Below are positions 7,101-13,868 of a stretch of DNA of 27,351 nucleotides, piece after piece. This DNA is from Pseudomonadota bacterium. GTDB taxonomy: Bacteria; Pseudomonadota; Gammaproteobacteria; Burkholderiales; SHXO01. Position 1 is the first letter of the stretch; every line of letters starts with the position of its first letter. Made by a program: the position numbers and the translations under genes. The DNA lies in NCBI GenBank assembly GCA_023430065.1, contig JAEZCG010000225.1:1-27351 (forward strand), written 5' to 3'. A model generated the notes under the pieces. It saw only the letters and a list, made by a program, of their open reading frames with translations, made no database searches and was not told the origin of the DNA.

Positions 7101-8362
7101 GCGACGGTCTCCGCACGCAATACCTCGTGCTCGCGGATCGGAAGTACGCTCTCGTAAAGCTGCGCGACCTGCCCCGCCACGCGCGACCAGGTAAACAGCT
7201 GCCAGGCCCGCCGTTGCCCTTCCCGACCCATCATTGCCGCGAGGTCCGCTCGCTGGGACAGCACGTACATTCGCTGCGCCAGCGCTGCCGGGTCGTTGGG
7301 AGGAACCAGGAAGCCGGTCCGCCGATCCACTACGCTGTATTTGATTCCCCCTACCGCAGCACCCACCACGGGCAGCCCGCACGCCATCGCCTCGATCGGT
7401 GTGATGCCGAACGGCTCGTACCAGGGTGTGGTGACGAACACATCCGCCGCCCCGTACAGGGCCGGCAGCGCATCGCGCGAACGCCGTCCGGTAAACGTCA
7501 CCTGCTCGACCACATCCTCGCTGTGAGCAATCGCCTGGAGACGGCCGATCTCCGGTGTCGCCTCCGCACTGGGCGTATCCGAGTTACCCCCGACGACGAG
7601 CAGGCGGGCACGCACGCCGTAGCGACGTTTCAGTTCCGCCACGGCCCGGATGACGTTGTCCACTCCCTTGCGCGGGACGAGTCTGCCCAGCTGCAACACC
7701 ACGAAGTCACGCTCGCCCAGACCCAGGTCCGCGCGGGCGCGGCGTCCGGCGGGGGCCAGCTCGGAGGGATCGAACCCGCATGGAATGACCCGCACCTTGC
7801 GCGCGTCGGCGCCGTACAGCGTCGCCAGATCCGCGAGATCCTGCGGACACTCCGCAACGATGCGATCGGCATCTCGCACCAGCGTCTCTTCGATCTCGAT
7901 CCGAGACTCCGGGAACCGGTCCGCATCGCCCTGGAACATCCTTCGCACGCGCCCCAGCGCGTGGAAGGTGATCACGAACGGGATGTTCAGCGCCTGCTTG
8001 ACGTATCGCGCCACCATGCCGGACATGAAGAAGTTGGCATGCACGAGGGTGTACGGGTCACGCTGTCTACGGAAGAACGCGACCGTGTTGCGCGCAAACT
8101 CCTCCATGTATGGAAGCATGTCTTCCTTGGGCATGAAGCGCGGCGGCCCGGCGTCCACGTGCACCACGCGCACACCCGGGCGCCAGTCGACGATCTGACG
8201 CGCGAGCGATTTGTCCCGCCGGGTGAACACGTCGACTTGATAGCCGCGGCGCGCCAGATGCACGGCGAGTTGCGCGACATACACGTTCTGCCCGCCCGCG
8301 TCGGTGCTTCCGACCACGGCCAGTGGCGACGCATGCTCGCTGATCAGTGCCACTCTTCTCAT
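7097..8362 (-). CDS. family 4 glycosyltransferase (GT-B fold)
   Basis: This 421-residue retaining glycosyltransferase has the N-terminal glycine loop GSTDAGGQNVYV (residues 18-29) found in the sucrose-synthase/MshA-like branch. The C-terminal donor-binding domain shows LGRLVPRKG and the E-x7-E signature EPFGITPIE (near residues 316-324). It is cytosolic and probably uses a nucleotide sugar. The start is ATG 8362; a long open frame continues upstream, but the protein-like sequence begins here. It leads the operon with the SDR and gmhB, and a sigma54 promoter lies about 80 bases upstream at 8443-8458. Confidence 0.88.
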   Translation of the reverse strand: MRRVALISEHASPLAVVGSTDAGGQNVYVAQLAVHLARRGYQVDVFTRRDKSLARQIVDWRPGVRVVHVDAGPPRFMPKEDMLPYMEEFARNTVAFFRRQRDPYTLVHANFFMSGMVARYVKQALNIPFVITFHALGRVRRMFQGDADRFPESRIEIEETLVRDADRIVAECPQDLADLATLYGADARKVRVIPCGFDPSELAPAGRRARADLGLGERDFVVLQLGRLVPRKGVDNVIRAVAELKRRYGVRARLLVVGGNSDTPSAEATPEIGRLQAIAHSEDVVEQVTFTGRRSRDALPALYGAADVFVTTPWYEPFGITPIEAMACGLPVVGAAVGGIKYSVVDRRTGFLVPPNDPAALAQRMYVLSQRADLAAMMGREGQRRAWQLFTWSRVAGQVAQLYESVLPIREHEVLRAETVA

Positions 8363-8442
8363 AGGCGCTGTCGTTTCCCTATGTGGTTGACGTGCACGAA
8401 CTCGCGCGCACGTACCAGTCGACGGCGCCGCTGCAAGCCAGC

Positions 8443-8458
8443 GGCAACCGCCGTGCCG
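8443..8458 (-). promoter_or_regulatory. sigma54 promoter of the GT4-SDR-gmhB operon
   Basis: On the minus strand the site reads CGGCACGGCGGTTGCC, with a near-perfect -24 element and TTGC at -12, GG to GC 11 bases. The predicted start is near 8432, giving a leader of about 70 bases. Confidence 0.82.
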
Positions 8459-8546
8459 CTGCGCAGCGGGCTCGCGCACGCACACACACTTTAGAAGAGC
8501 GCATGACATCACGCCGATGCCATGCATGAAAACACAGTGCTGAGGC

Positions 8547-8562
8547 AGGTACGGCACATGCC
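8547..8562 (+). promoter_or_regulatory. weak sigma54-like site before the glycine-zipper gene
   Basis: AGGTACGGCACATGCC has GG and GC at the correct spacing, and A, C and G of the -24 box, but lacks GGC and TTGC. It is about 45 bases before the gene. I list it because its neighbours all have sigma54 sites; alone it would not be convincing. Confidence 0.25.
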
Positions 8563-8605
8563 TGGGGCGCAGGTTGAACCTCACAGCCGATCGAAGGAGA
8601 GAAAC

Positions 8606-9154
8606 GTGACGACAATCGTAGCCGGACGCTTCGAGGAGGCCGTCTCCGCACAGCGCGCTATCGAAGCATTGATCGCAAATGGTTTTCACCGGACGGATGC
8701 AAGCCGCTTCTTCGTGAATCCAGCAGGACAGCACCACGAATTGCCCACCGGGGGCGACCAGTTCGCCGACGCCGAAGCGAGCAAGGCGCACGTCGGGGCA
8801 GGCGTGGGAGCGGCCGCAGGAGGCGCGGTCGGCGTCGCGGCGGCGGCGGCCATTCCCGGCATCGGACCCGCGCTCGCACTGGGACTGGTCGCACTGGGCG
8901 CCTACACCGGATCGTTTGCCGGCGCAATGGCGAAGCTCGGCGACGACAGTGCAGCCGAAGAAACGGACGCTAGCCCAGGCCGCAAGGGCGGCGGGATGGT
9001 CGCGGTGCGCGTGCTGAACGCCGAGGCGGAGCGCATCGCGATCCACACCCTACGCGAGCACGGCGCTGTCGACGTCGAACGTGCAGAAGGGGAGTGGCGC
9101 GATGGAACGTGGCACGACTTCGACCCGCTGCGCCCTCCTCAGAAGGTGCAATAA
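8606..9154 (+). CDS. glycine-zipper membrane-associated protein, general-stress-like
   Basis: This 182-residue protein has three parts. The N-terminal domain (residues 1-35, with FEEAVSAQRAIEALIANGF) resembles the small alpha/beta domain of general-stress proteins that sense or scan two-helix partners. A central Gly/Ala-rich hydrophobic segment (about 68-112, repeated small-x3-small) looks like a glycine zipper that inserts in a membrane. The C-terminal domain (MVAVRVLNAEAERIAIHTLREHGA) repeats the alpha/beta character. The start is GTG 8606 with GAAGGAGAG just upstream; the ATG frame further up has no ribosome binding site. Function is not known. Confidence 0.75.
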   Translation: MTTIVAGRFEEAVSAQRAIEALIANGFHRTDASRFFVNPAGQHHELPTGGDQFADAEASKAHVGAGVGAAAGGAVGVAAAAAIPGIGPALALGLVALGAYTGSFAGAMAKLGDDSAAEETDASPGRKGGGMVAVRVLNAEAERIAIHTLREHGAVDVERAEGEWRDGTWHDFDPLRPPQKVQ

Positions 9155-9166
9155 CGCAACGAGGTG

Positions 9167-9182
9167 CGGCACGCCGGTTGCA
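9167..9182 (+). promoter_or_regulatory. sigma54 promoter of the secreted low-complexity protein gene
   Basis: CGGCACGCCGGTTGCA differs from the ideal TGGCACG-N4-TTGCA by one base, with exact 11-base spacing. Transcription would start near 9194, about 48 bases before the gene. This is the best match in the window. Confidence 0.87.
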
Positions 9183-9241
9183 AGTCCAGTGACAGAAGTA
9201 CCTGCAATGCACTTCTGCAAACAACAGAGACGGAGATACCT

Positions 9242-9925
9242 ATGCAACGCAATAAGATCGTTTTCCGATTCGCACTCGGCGCGGTGGCAGCCGCACTGGC
9301 CGTTCCCTTCGCCAATGCGGACACCCGAACCAACTATGACATGGTCGTTCCTCCCGAGAACGTGATCGACACGATTCGCGGAAATGATGTGCGCGACACG
9401 CGTGATTCCACGGTACTGCGCAACGACGTGCAGATCGCCGAGCCGATGCCTGGTGCGGGCTATTATGGGTCCCCGCGCAATCAGGCTGAGGAAAACTATA
9501 GCCAGCGCACGTTCGTGGAGAACACGCAACGGCACGGCACGACGGCACACGACGCGATTCCCGAAACCGCAGTGACCGATCAAAGTGGAGACGTGGTACG
9601 TAGCGGCGCGCCGGAGGCAACCGCCGATGTACACGACGGCAGTACCGCAGCGGCGGATGGCACCACGCGCGAGCCGGGTGCCTCCAACGACGCAGGCACC
9701 TACGAACGTGACGGTGAGGCGGTGACGCCCTCCGATGGCGGTGGCGAGGTCGGCGTGCCTGGACCGCGTGACAGCAGCGCCGAGACCGACAGTTTCGAAG
9801 GCGAGCGCGATACCGCCGCAGGTGTGGAAAGCACGCGTGGCGCCGGAGGAACCGGCGGAGCGGGTGCTGGTGCCGGAGCGGGCGGAGCTGGTGCCGGAGC
9901 GGGCGGAACTGGTGCCGGACACTGA
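9242..9925 (+). CDS. secreted low-complexity Gly/Ala-tailed protein, unknown function
   Basis: This 227-residue protein opens with a signal peptide (KIVFRFALGAVAAALAVPFANA, cleavage near residue 27). The mature part is acidic and rich in Thr, Asp, Gly and Ala, with no recognisable domain, and is probably disordered. The last 30 or so residues are almost pure Gly-Ala encoded by a 21-base tandem repeat. There are no cysteines in the mature part. The start is supported by GGAG about 6 bases upstream. A near-perfect sigma54 promoter precedes it and an intrinsic terminator follows, so it is a single-gene unit. It could be an exported matrix or envelope-associated protein; this is inference. Confidence 0.75.
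   Translation: MQRNKIVFRFALGAVAAALAVPFANADTRTNYDMVVPPENVIDTIRGNDVRDTRDSTVLRNDVQIAEPMPGAGYYGSPRNQAEENYSQRTFVENTQRHGTTAHDAIPETAVTDQSGDVVRSGAPEATADVHDGSTAAADGTTREPGASNDAGTYERDGEAVTPSDGGGEVGVPGPRDSSAETDSFEGERDTAAGVESTRGAGGTGGAGAGAGAGGAGAGAGGTGAGH
9866..9919 (+). repeat. 21-bp tandem repeat encoding the Gly/Ala tail
   Basis: The 21-base unit starting GCTGGTGCCGGA occurs at 9866-9886 and exactly again at 9887-9907, followed by a 12-base partial copy (9908-9919) with one change. It keeps frame (7 codons per unit), so copy-number change would lengthen or shorten the Gly/Ala tail without frameshift. Confidence 0.85.
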
Positions 9926-9951
9926 CGCCGCACGCATCGTGTCTTGACGTT

Positions 9952-9986
9952 ACGGCCCCTTGTCTCCCGGCAAGGGGCCGTTCTTC
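9952..9986 (+). terminator. intrinsic terminator of the secreted-protein gene
   Basis: ACGGCCCCTTG pairs with CAAGGGGCCGT across an 8-base loop (11-base stem, 9952-9981), followed by the T-rich TCTTC. It lies 26 bases after the stop. Confidence 0.8.
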
Positions 9987-10021
9987 ATCCGTCAGACCCG
10001 ACGCGCCACCGTTCGCGGCAG

Positions 10022-10474
10022 TTACCCCACTCCGCTCGCGCCCCGCGCTGCACTCCTGCAATGCTCCATCTCGACGGCGAGCGCATCCAGTTCGCTCGCC
10101 AGGTGCTCCATGGCATAGGCGAAACCTCGCCCTTCTTCGTCCTCGACGTGCTCGTCGTACAGACCGTCGAGGTGCGTCACTGCAGCGGAGAATCGCGCGC
10201 GATCGGCAAGGTCGCACGCAACGAGATCGGCCAGAGCCTGACGCAGTCGAGCGTGCTGATCGCGCAGGCGTGCGACGAAAGAGGCCAGCATCTCCAGTCG
10301 TTCCAGAGCCGAATAGAAGATACTCTCTTCGACCGACATGTGACGCATCAGTGCGTCCTGCAGGCTTTGTCGGGCCTGGTCGAGATCGCCCTCCTGCGCC
10401 ATCATCTGGCCGAGGAGGCGATCGACGCACTCGTGCTCCTCGTGCAGAAGGCGCAGGGCAAGCGGCTGCGACAT
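10022..10474 (-). CDS. hemerythrin-like (HHE) domain protein
   Basis: This 150-residue four-helix protein has hemerythrin-like iron ligands: His in LLHEEHECVDRL, His and Glu in MRHMSVEESIFY, His in RDQHARLRQ, and His/Glu in YDEHVEDEE. Such domains bind a di-iron centre and O2, NO or reactive oxygen. It is the last gene of the minus-strand set with the YqjK-, YqjE- and YqjD-like genes, 8 bases after the previous stop, so it is likely expressed from the sigma54 promoter at 11661-11676. It is clearly different from the paralogue at 13109-13735. Confidence 0.85.
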   Translation of the reverse strand: MSQPLALRLLHEEHECVDRLLGQMMAQEGDLDQARQSLQDALMRHMSVEESIFYSALERLEMLASFVARLRDQHARLRQALADLVACDLADRARFSAAVTHLDGLYDEHVEDEEGRGFAYAMEHLASELDALAVEMEHCRSAARGASGVG

Positions 10475-10482
10475 GCGGCGTC

Positions 10483-10905
10483 CTACTTCCGTCCGGAGAA
10501 AGGGGGCTGGACGGTCTGCGCGCCGTCGTAGGCCATGGTTGCACGACGGTTCGACTCGTCATGCCGATGCGCCTTGCGCTTCTCCCACAGCGCGCGTGCG
10601 GACGCCCACATCTGCGGATTGGACACCGCGGCACGCACCGCCGCCGCGGCCAACCCAGCCATGACGCCTGCCATGGGCCCGGCCTGCTTGGTTGCCGTAG
10701 CGGACCTTCGGGTCCGGCCGATTCGGCCGAGACGCTCGATCACGAACCCGGCCACGAATGCGCTCATCAACATCGCGGGCGAGGCAAGTCTGCGACGCGT
10801 GCGCTCGCGTGAGAGGTGCAGGTCGCGGTTCAGTTCCTGCCGCCGATGCGCGAGGCGCAGTTCGGTCGCGCGAATTTCCGCGTCGAGATCACGAAGACTT
10901 CGCAT
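10483..10905 (-). CDS. YqjK-like small membrane-associated protein
   Basis: This 140-residue protein has an N-terminal charged helix (LDAEIRATELRLAHRRQELNR), then one hydrophobic stretch (SPAMLMSAFVAGFVIERLG) and another Ala-rich one (AGVMAGLAAAAVRAAV), and a basic C-terminus. The gene order behind DUF883- and holin-like genes matches the yqjD-yqjE-yqjK arrangement. Its start lies 17 bases inside the end of the upstream gene, indicating coupled translation. The biochemical function is unknown. Confidence 0.68.
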   Translation of the reverse strand: MRSLRDLDAEIRATELRLAHRRQELNRDLHLSRERTRRRLASPAMLMSAFVAGFVIERLGRIGRTRRSATATKQAGPMAGVMAGLAAAAVRAAVSNPQMWASARALWEKRKAHRHDESNRRATMAYDGAQTVQPPFSGRK

Positions 10906-11329
10906 GGCGCGGCCCCGCTCCGATCTCGCGGCGACCCGCGGCCAGTTGCCGCAGCGTCGCGCTGAACGGCAGTTCGACGTAGAGCCGCTTGATCCACCAG
11001 GCCGCGCCGGCGGCGCCGAGCAGATTGATCGCAGCCACGATCGCCAGGATCGCAGGCCAGGACAATCGATCCGACAGCCATACGATCAGCGCGGTGGCCA
11101 ATGCCAGCCAGGCAGTGACCATCAGCACCGAGATGACCAGTACCGCTCCCAGCACGTAGGCGAGATGGAGTCCCGCCCGTTGCGCCTCCAGCACGGCAAG
11201 ATAGGCGTGCTCCCGCGCCATGACGCGGAACTCGGTCCAGACACCTCGCAACGTATTCCCGACCGTGGCCTCTGCACCCGTCTCCACGCGCGGATAGGCG
11301 CCTGCGAGTTGCTCCTCGTCTGACGCCAT
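10889..11329 (-). CDS. YqjE/holin-X-like inner-membrane protein
   Basis: This 146-residue protein has two strong transmembrane helices (AYVLGAVLVISVLMVTAWLA and the segment from LSWPAILAIVAAINLLGAAG). A charged amphipathic N-terminus and a basic C-terminus complete the layout of the phage-holin / YqjE family of small stress-linked membrane proteins. The start at ATG 11329 is two bases after the upstream stop. A longer in-frame ORF exists, but its upstream part overlaps the DUF883 gene and is not protein-like. Despite the family name there is no phage context here. Confidence 0.78.
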   Translation of the reverse strand: MASDEEQLAGAYPRVETGAEATVGNTLRGVWTEFRVMAREHAYLAVLEAQRAGLHLAYVLGAVLVISVLMVTAWLALATALIVWLSDRLSWPAILAIVAAINLLGAAGAAWWIKRLYVELPFSATLRQLAAGRREIGAGPRHAKSS

Positions 11330-11330
11330 G

Positions 11331-11612
11331 TCAGCGCGACAGTCGGCTGAGAACGAACCCGACGGCTGCGGCGATGGCGAGCGCGGCAATCGGTTTCTCC
11401 CGTACGTAGCCACGAACCTGTTGCATCAATTCATCCTGTCGCACCATCAACTGCTCGCCCTGGCGGCTCATCCGATCCGCCATGCTGTGCGCGGAGGTCG
11501 CCACGCGATCGACCACCTCGTGCGCGCGTTGCGACACGCGCCCCGCGTTCTCCGATGCCGGGGAGGGCTGTTCGCTGGAGCTGGCGCCGAGAGGCTGCTG
11601 AGTCGTTTCCAT
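11331..11612 (-). CDS. DUF883 (YqjD/ElaB-type) ribosome- or membrane-associated protein
   Basis: This 93-residue protein has a hydrophilic coiled-coil-like N-terminal two thirds (VSQRAHEVVDRVATSAHSM) and ends in the family signature YVREKPIAALAIAAAVGFVLSRL, one C-terminal transmembrane helix. YqjD/ElaB proteins of this type sit in the inner membrane and accumulate in stationary phase under stress-regulator control in enteric bacteria. The chosen start is ATG 11612, with AGGAGA 6 bases upstream; an in-frame TTG six codons earlier is less likely. It leads the yqjD-E-K-hemerythrin operon and has a sigma54 promoter 49 bases upstream. Confidence 0.85.
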   Translation of the reverse strand: METTQQPLGASSSEQPSPASENAGRVSQRAHEVVDRVATSAHSMADRMSRQGEQLMVRQDELMQQVRGYVREKPIAALAIAAAVGFVLSRLSR

Positions 11613-11660
11613 ACCGGTTCTCCTGTTCAAGTCGTCGCGTGCCTACGCGCAACGCTCGGC

Positions 11661-11676
11661 AGCAACCAGAGTGCCG
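11661..11676 (-). promoter_or_regulatory. sigma54 promoter of the yqjDEK-like/hemerythrin operon
   Basis: On the minus strand the site reads CGGCACTCTGGTTGCT, with a perfect -12 (TTGCT) and good -24 element at 11-base spacing. It lies in the 69-base gap after galU. The predicted start is near 11650, a leader of about 38 bases. Confidence 0.82.
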
Positions 11677-11681
11677 ACCTA

Positions 11682-12665
11682 TCAGCGGTCAACGGCGGGA
11701 GCTCGACGGGGGACCCTGCGTGTCGGCCCATTCGCCATCAGCGGGCGGCGCGCGGGTGCGTCCTGCCCATTCAGGCGCATCCGCAATGGGGAGCGGATGC
11801 GCAATTCCTCCAGCATCTGCGCGAATCGTTCGCCCAGTTCCGGATGCCGGAGTGCAAAGTGCATCGTAGCGGCGAGGTAGCCGAGCTTCGAACCGCAATC
11901 GAATCGCCGTCCGCTGAAACGATATGCGTGCACCGATTCCATTGTCGCGAGCATGGCGAGGGCATCGGTGAGCTGGTATTCGCCGTTGCGGCCTGGATGG
12001 ATACGCTCCAGACAGTCGAAGACGCGCGGCGTGAGCACGTAGCGTCCGACCACCGCAAGTCGCGAAGGCGCATCGGCCGGATCCGGCTTCTCGACGATCC
12101 CTGTCAGGGTCAATAGAGATCCGATCCCCGCCGGACAACGCACGATCCCGTACTGGCCCACCTCCTCGGGCGCTACCGGTTGCACCGCCACGACGCTCGA
12201 ACCGGTGTCGGCGTACTGGGCGAGCATTTGCGCCAGCACGCTTGGCGTCGCATCCATCAAGTCGTCGGGGAGGATCACCGCGAAGGGCTCGTCGCCGATC
12301 AGTGCACGCGCCCGCCCGATGGCGTCGCCGAGGCCTCGCGCTTCGGACTGGCGCACGTAGGCATAGCGCACGTGTGGCGGCAGCAGCCGGCGCAGGCAAT
12401 CCAGCATCGCGTGCTTTCCCTGCAGCTGCAGCAGCTGCTCGAGTTCTGACGAGGCATCGAAATGATCCTCGATCGCGCGCTTGCCTCGGCTGGTCACGAA
12501 TACGATCTCGTCGATACCGGCGTCGACCGCCTCCTCGACGGCGTACTGCACCAGCGGCTTGTCGACCACCGGCAGCATCTCTTTGGGAGAGGACTTGGTT
12601 GCGGGAAGAAAGCGCGTTCCCAATCCCGCCACCGGCAGCACCGCCTTGCGCACGCGACAGGTCAT
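11682..12665 (-). CDS. galU: UTP-glucose-1-phosphate uridylyltransferase
   Basis: This 327-residue GalU makes UDP-glucose from UTP and glucose 1-phosphate, a precursor for polysaccharides and lipopolysaccharide. It has the nucleotide-binding loop PVAGLGTRFLPATKSSPKEM (residues 11-30), DKPLVQYAVEEA, the LPDD metal site, GIVEKP (catalytic Lys) and FDCGSKLGYL. The C-terminal tail beyond about residue 290 is Arg/Pro-rich and longer than usual. The start is ATG 12665 behind GGGAGG. Its start overlaps the stop of the charged 100-residue gene as ATGA, so both depend on the sigma54 site at 13006-13021. A housekeeping-type enzyme under sigma54 suggests a second, regulated copy; I cannot check this. 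Confidence 0.93.
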   Translation of the reverse strand: MTCRVRKAVLPVAGLGTRFLPATKSSPKEMLPVVDKPLVQYAVEEAVDAGIDEIVFVTSRGKRAIEDHFDASSELEQLLQLQGKHAMLDCLRRLLPPHVRYAYVRQSEARGLGDAIGRARALIGDEPFAVILPDDLMDATPSVLAQMLAQYADTGSSVVAVQPVAPEEVGQYGIVRCPAGIGSLLTLTGIVEKPDPADAPSRLAVVGRYVLTPRVFDCLERIHPGRNGEYQLTDALAMLATMESVHAYRFSGRRFDCGSKLGYLAATMHFALRHPELGERFAQMLEELRIRSPLRMRLNGQDAPARRPLMANGPTRRVPRRAPAVDR

Positions 12666-12964
12666 GATCTGCCCTCCCCGCTTCCGGGACATGCGGGCGA
12701 GGCATTCGGCTGGCTGCGGCAGTCCGTGTCCTGCTGACCGCTGTCGATGTCGCGTCGCGCACGCTCGATCGTGTCTCGCTGTCCTCGCGACTTCTGTTCC
12801 AGGGACGCGTTCTGCGTGGCCGACTGATCCCGCTCGTGCGGCATGCGCATGCGGTCCGAGGTGCCTCGCTCCCGGTCGAGTGCGTCCCCCGCATCGCGTT
12901 GTTGGTCGACGGCACTTGCGTCGGCGCGAGCTCTCCTCGCCTTCTGTTGCTGCTCTCGTGTCAT
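12662..12964 (-). CDS. highly charged hydrophilic small protein (100 aa)
   Basis: This 100-residue protein is almost entirely Arg, Asp, Glu, Gln, Ser and Ala, with no hydrophobic core, and is likely disordered. The composition recalls hydrophilins and other desiccation-related proteins, but no motif proves this. ATG 12964 has AAGGAG 9 bases upstream. It ends in a 4-base ATGA overlap with galU and begins behind a sigma54 site, so it is a genuine leader gene of the galU unit. Upstream in-frame codons are ignored because the ribosome binding site fits this start. Confidence 0.65.
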   Translation of the reverse strand: MTREQQQKARRARADASAVDQQRDAGDALDRERGTSDRMRMPHERDQSATQNASLEQKSRGQRDTIERARRDIDSGQQDTDCRSQPNASPACPGSGEGRS

Positions 12965-13005
12965 GCGTGGGTCTCCTTCGGATTGCGGCTGCGTTGGAGG
13001 TTTCG

Positions 13006-13021
13006 AGCACCCCGCGTGCCG
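13006..13021 (-). promoter_or_regulatory. sigma54 promoter of the charged-protein/galU operon
   Basis: On the minus strand the site reads CGGCACGCGGGGTGCT. The -24 element is near perfect and GC is at -12 with correct spacing, but the first T of TTGC is G. It lies 12 bases from the divergent site at 13034. The leader would be about 30 bases. Confidence 0.65.
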
Positions 13022-13033
13022 TACTCCTGCGCG

Positions 13034-13049
13034 CGGCACGCGCGTTGCT
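13034..13049 (+). promoter_or_regulatory. sigma54 promoter of the second hemerythrin gene
   Basis: CGGCACGCGCGTTGCT matches the -24/-12 consensus except for the first base, at 11-base spacing. Transcription would start near 13060, about 49 bases before the gene start at 13109. Confidence 0.84.
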
Positions 13050-13108
13050 GTGCGCCTGATCGTACGCCCGCCGCGATGGACGCGGCATCAACGACACGAG
13101 GACAAACC

Positions 13109-13735
13109 ATGCCACGATCCGCAACCGCATCGCGCAGCCAAGCCACCCGAAGCAGTGCTTCCCCCACCCGGAGTGCACGCAGTTCACGCAGCCGGAAGGA
13201 TGCGTTCGCACTGCTGCAGGAGGATCACAAGCGCGTGCAGAAGATGTTCAAGCAGTTCGGCAAGATGGACCATGAAGATACCGAAGCGATGCAGGAATTG
13301 GTGACGACCGTCTGTCAGGAGCTGGAAGTCCACGCGATGATCGAAGAGGAGATCTTCTACCCCGCGCTGCGCGAGGCCGTCGAGGAGAATCAGATGGAGA
13401 TGCTCGAGGAAGCCTGGGTCGAGCACGATACCGCCAAGCAGCTGATCGCCGCGCTGAGCGAATTGCAGCCAGATGATCCGAAGTATGCGGCGACCTTCAC
13501 CGTGTTGGGCGAGTACGTCAACCACCACATCGAGGAAGAGGAGTCGGAGATCTTCAAGCAGGCACGCAAGGCAAAGCTCGACACGCAAACGCTCGGCGAG
13601 GAGATGAAGGCGCGCAAGGAGGAGTTGATGGACGGCGCAATGGGCGGGCGCGATGCTGGCGCCAGACAGCGCGAGCTGAATTCGGAGGATGAGGAGGATA
13701 TGGAGCGTGCTGCGCCGAAGCGGCGCGCCCGCTGA
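13109..13735 (+). CDS. hemerythrin HHE domain protein with charged tails
   Basis: This 208-residue protein has a Ser/Arg-rich N-terminal 30 residues, then a hemerythrin four-helix domain: LLQEDHKRVQKMF, ELEVHAMIEEEIFYPAL, WVEHDTAKQLI and YVNHHIEEEESEIF provide the His and Glu iron ligands. The C-terminal 40 residues are acidic then basic. Its likely role is binding O2, NO or peroxide at a di-iron site in the cytosol. The start is ATG 13109 behind GAGG; an in-frame ATG at 13076 is an alternative that would leave only a short leader. It is transcribed from the sigma54 promoter divergent to the galU unit. Confidence 0.87.
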   Translation: MPRSATASRSQATRSSASPTRSARSSRSRKDAFALLQEDHKRVQKMFKQFGKMDHEDTEAMQELVTTVCQELEVHAMIEEEIFYPALREAVEENQMEMLEEAWVEHDTAKQLIAALSELQPDDPKYAATFTVLGEYVNHHIEEEESEIFKQARKAKLDTQTLGEEMKARKEELMDGAMGGRDAGARQRELNSEDEEDMERAAPKRRAR

Positions 13736-13868
13736 GTCCCGCCTGTCCCGCGCCATTTCCAAACGGATGGAAGGCACCGCCTGGTGCGGCGCCGGCTCAA
13801 GCCATCGAAGGGCGCTTGCGCGGAGCAGGATTCGCTGAACATACGCAACCGTCCGATTCTCCCGTCCC

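Noticed and set aside
9866..9919. CRISPR-like array
   Set aside because: The tandem units are adjacent without spacers and encode an in-frame Gly/Ala tail.
9240..10634. Long minus-strand open frames over the secreted-protein gene
   Set aside because: Their Arg/His/Gly-rich composition comes from reading the GC-rich repeat gene backwards; the plus-strand gene has the signal peptide, promoter and terminator.
10889..11329. Prophage, suggested by the holin-like gene
   Set aside because: No other phage genes, no integrase and no attachment sites; the gene order fits the YqjD/YqjE envelope set.
13736..13868. Sigma54-like sequence (AGGCACCGCCTGGTGC) before the peroxiredoxin-glutaredoxin gene
   Set aside because: GG and GC are 12 bases apart, not 11, and sigma54 does not tolerate this spacing; no other good site is present.
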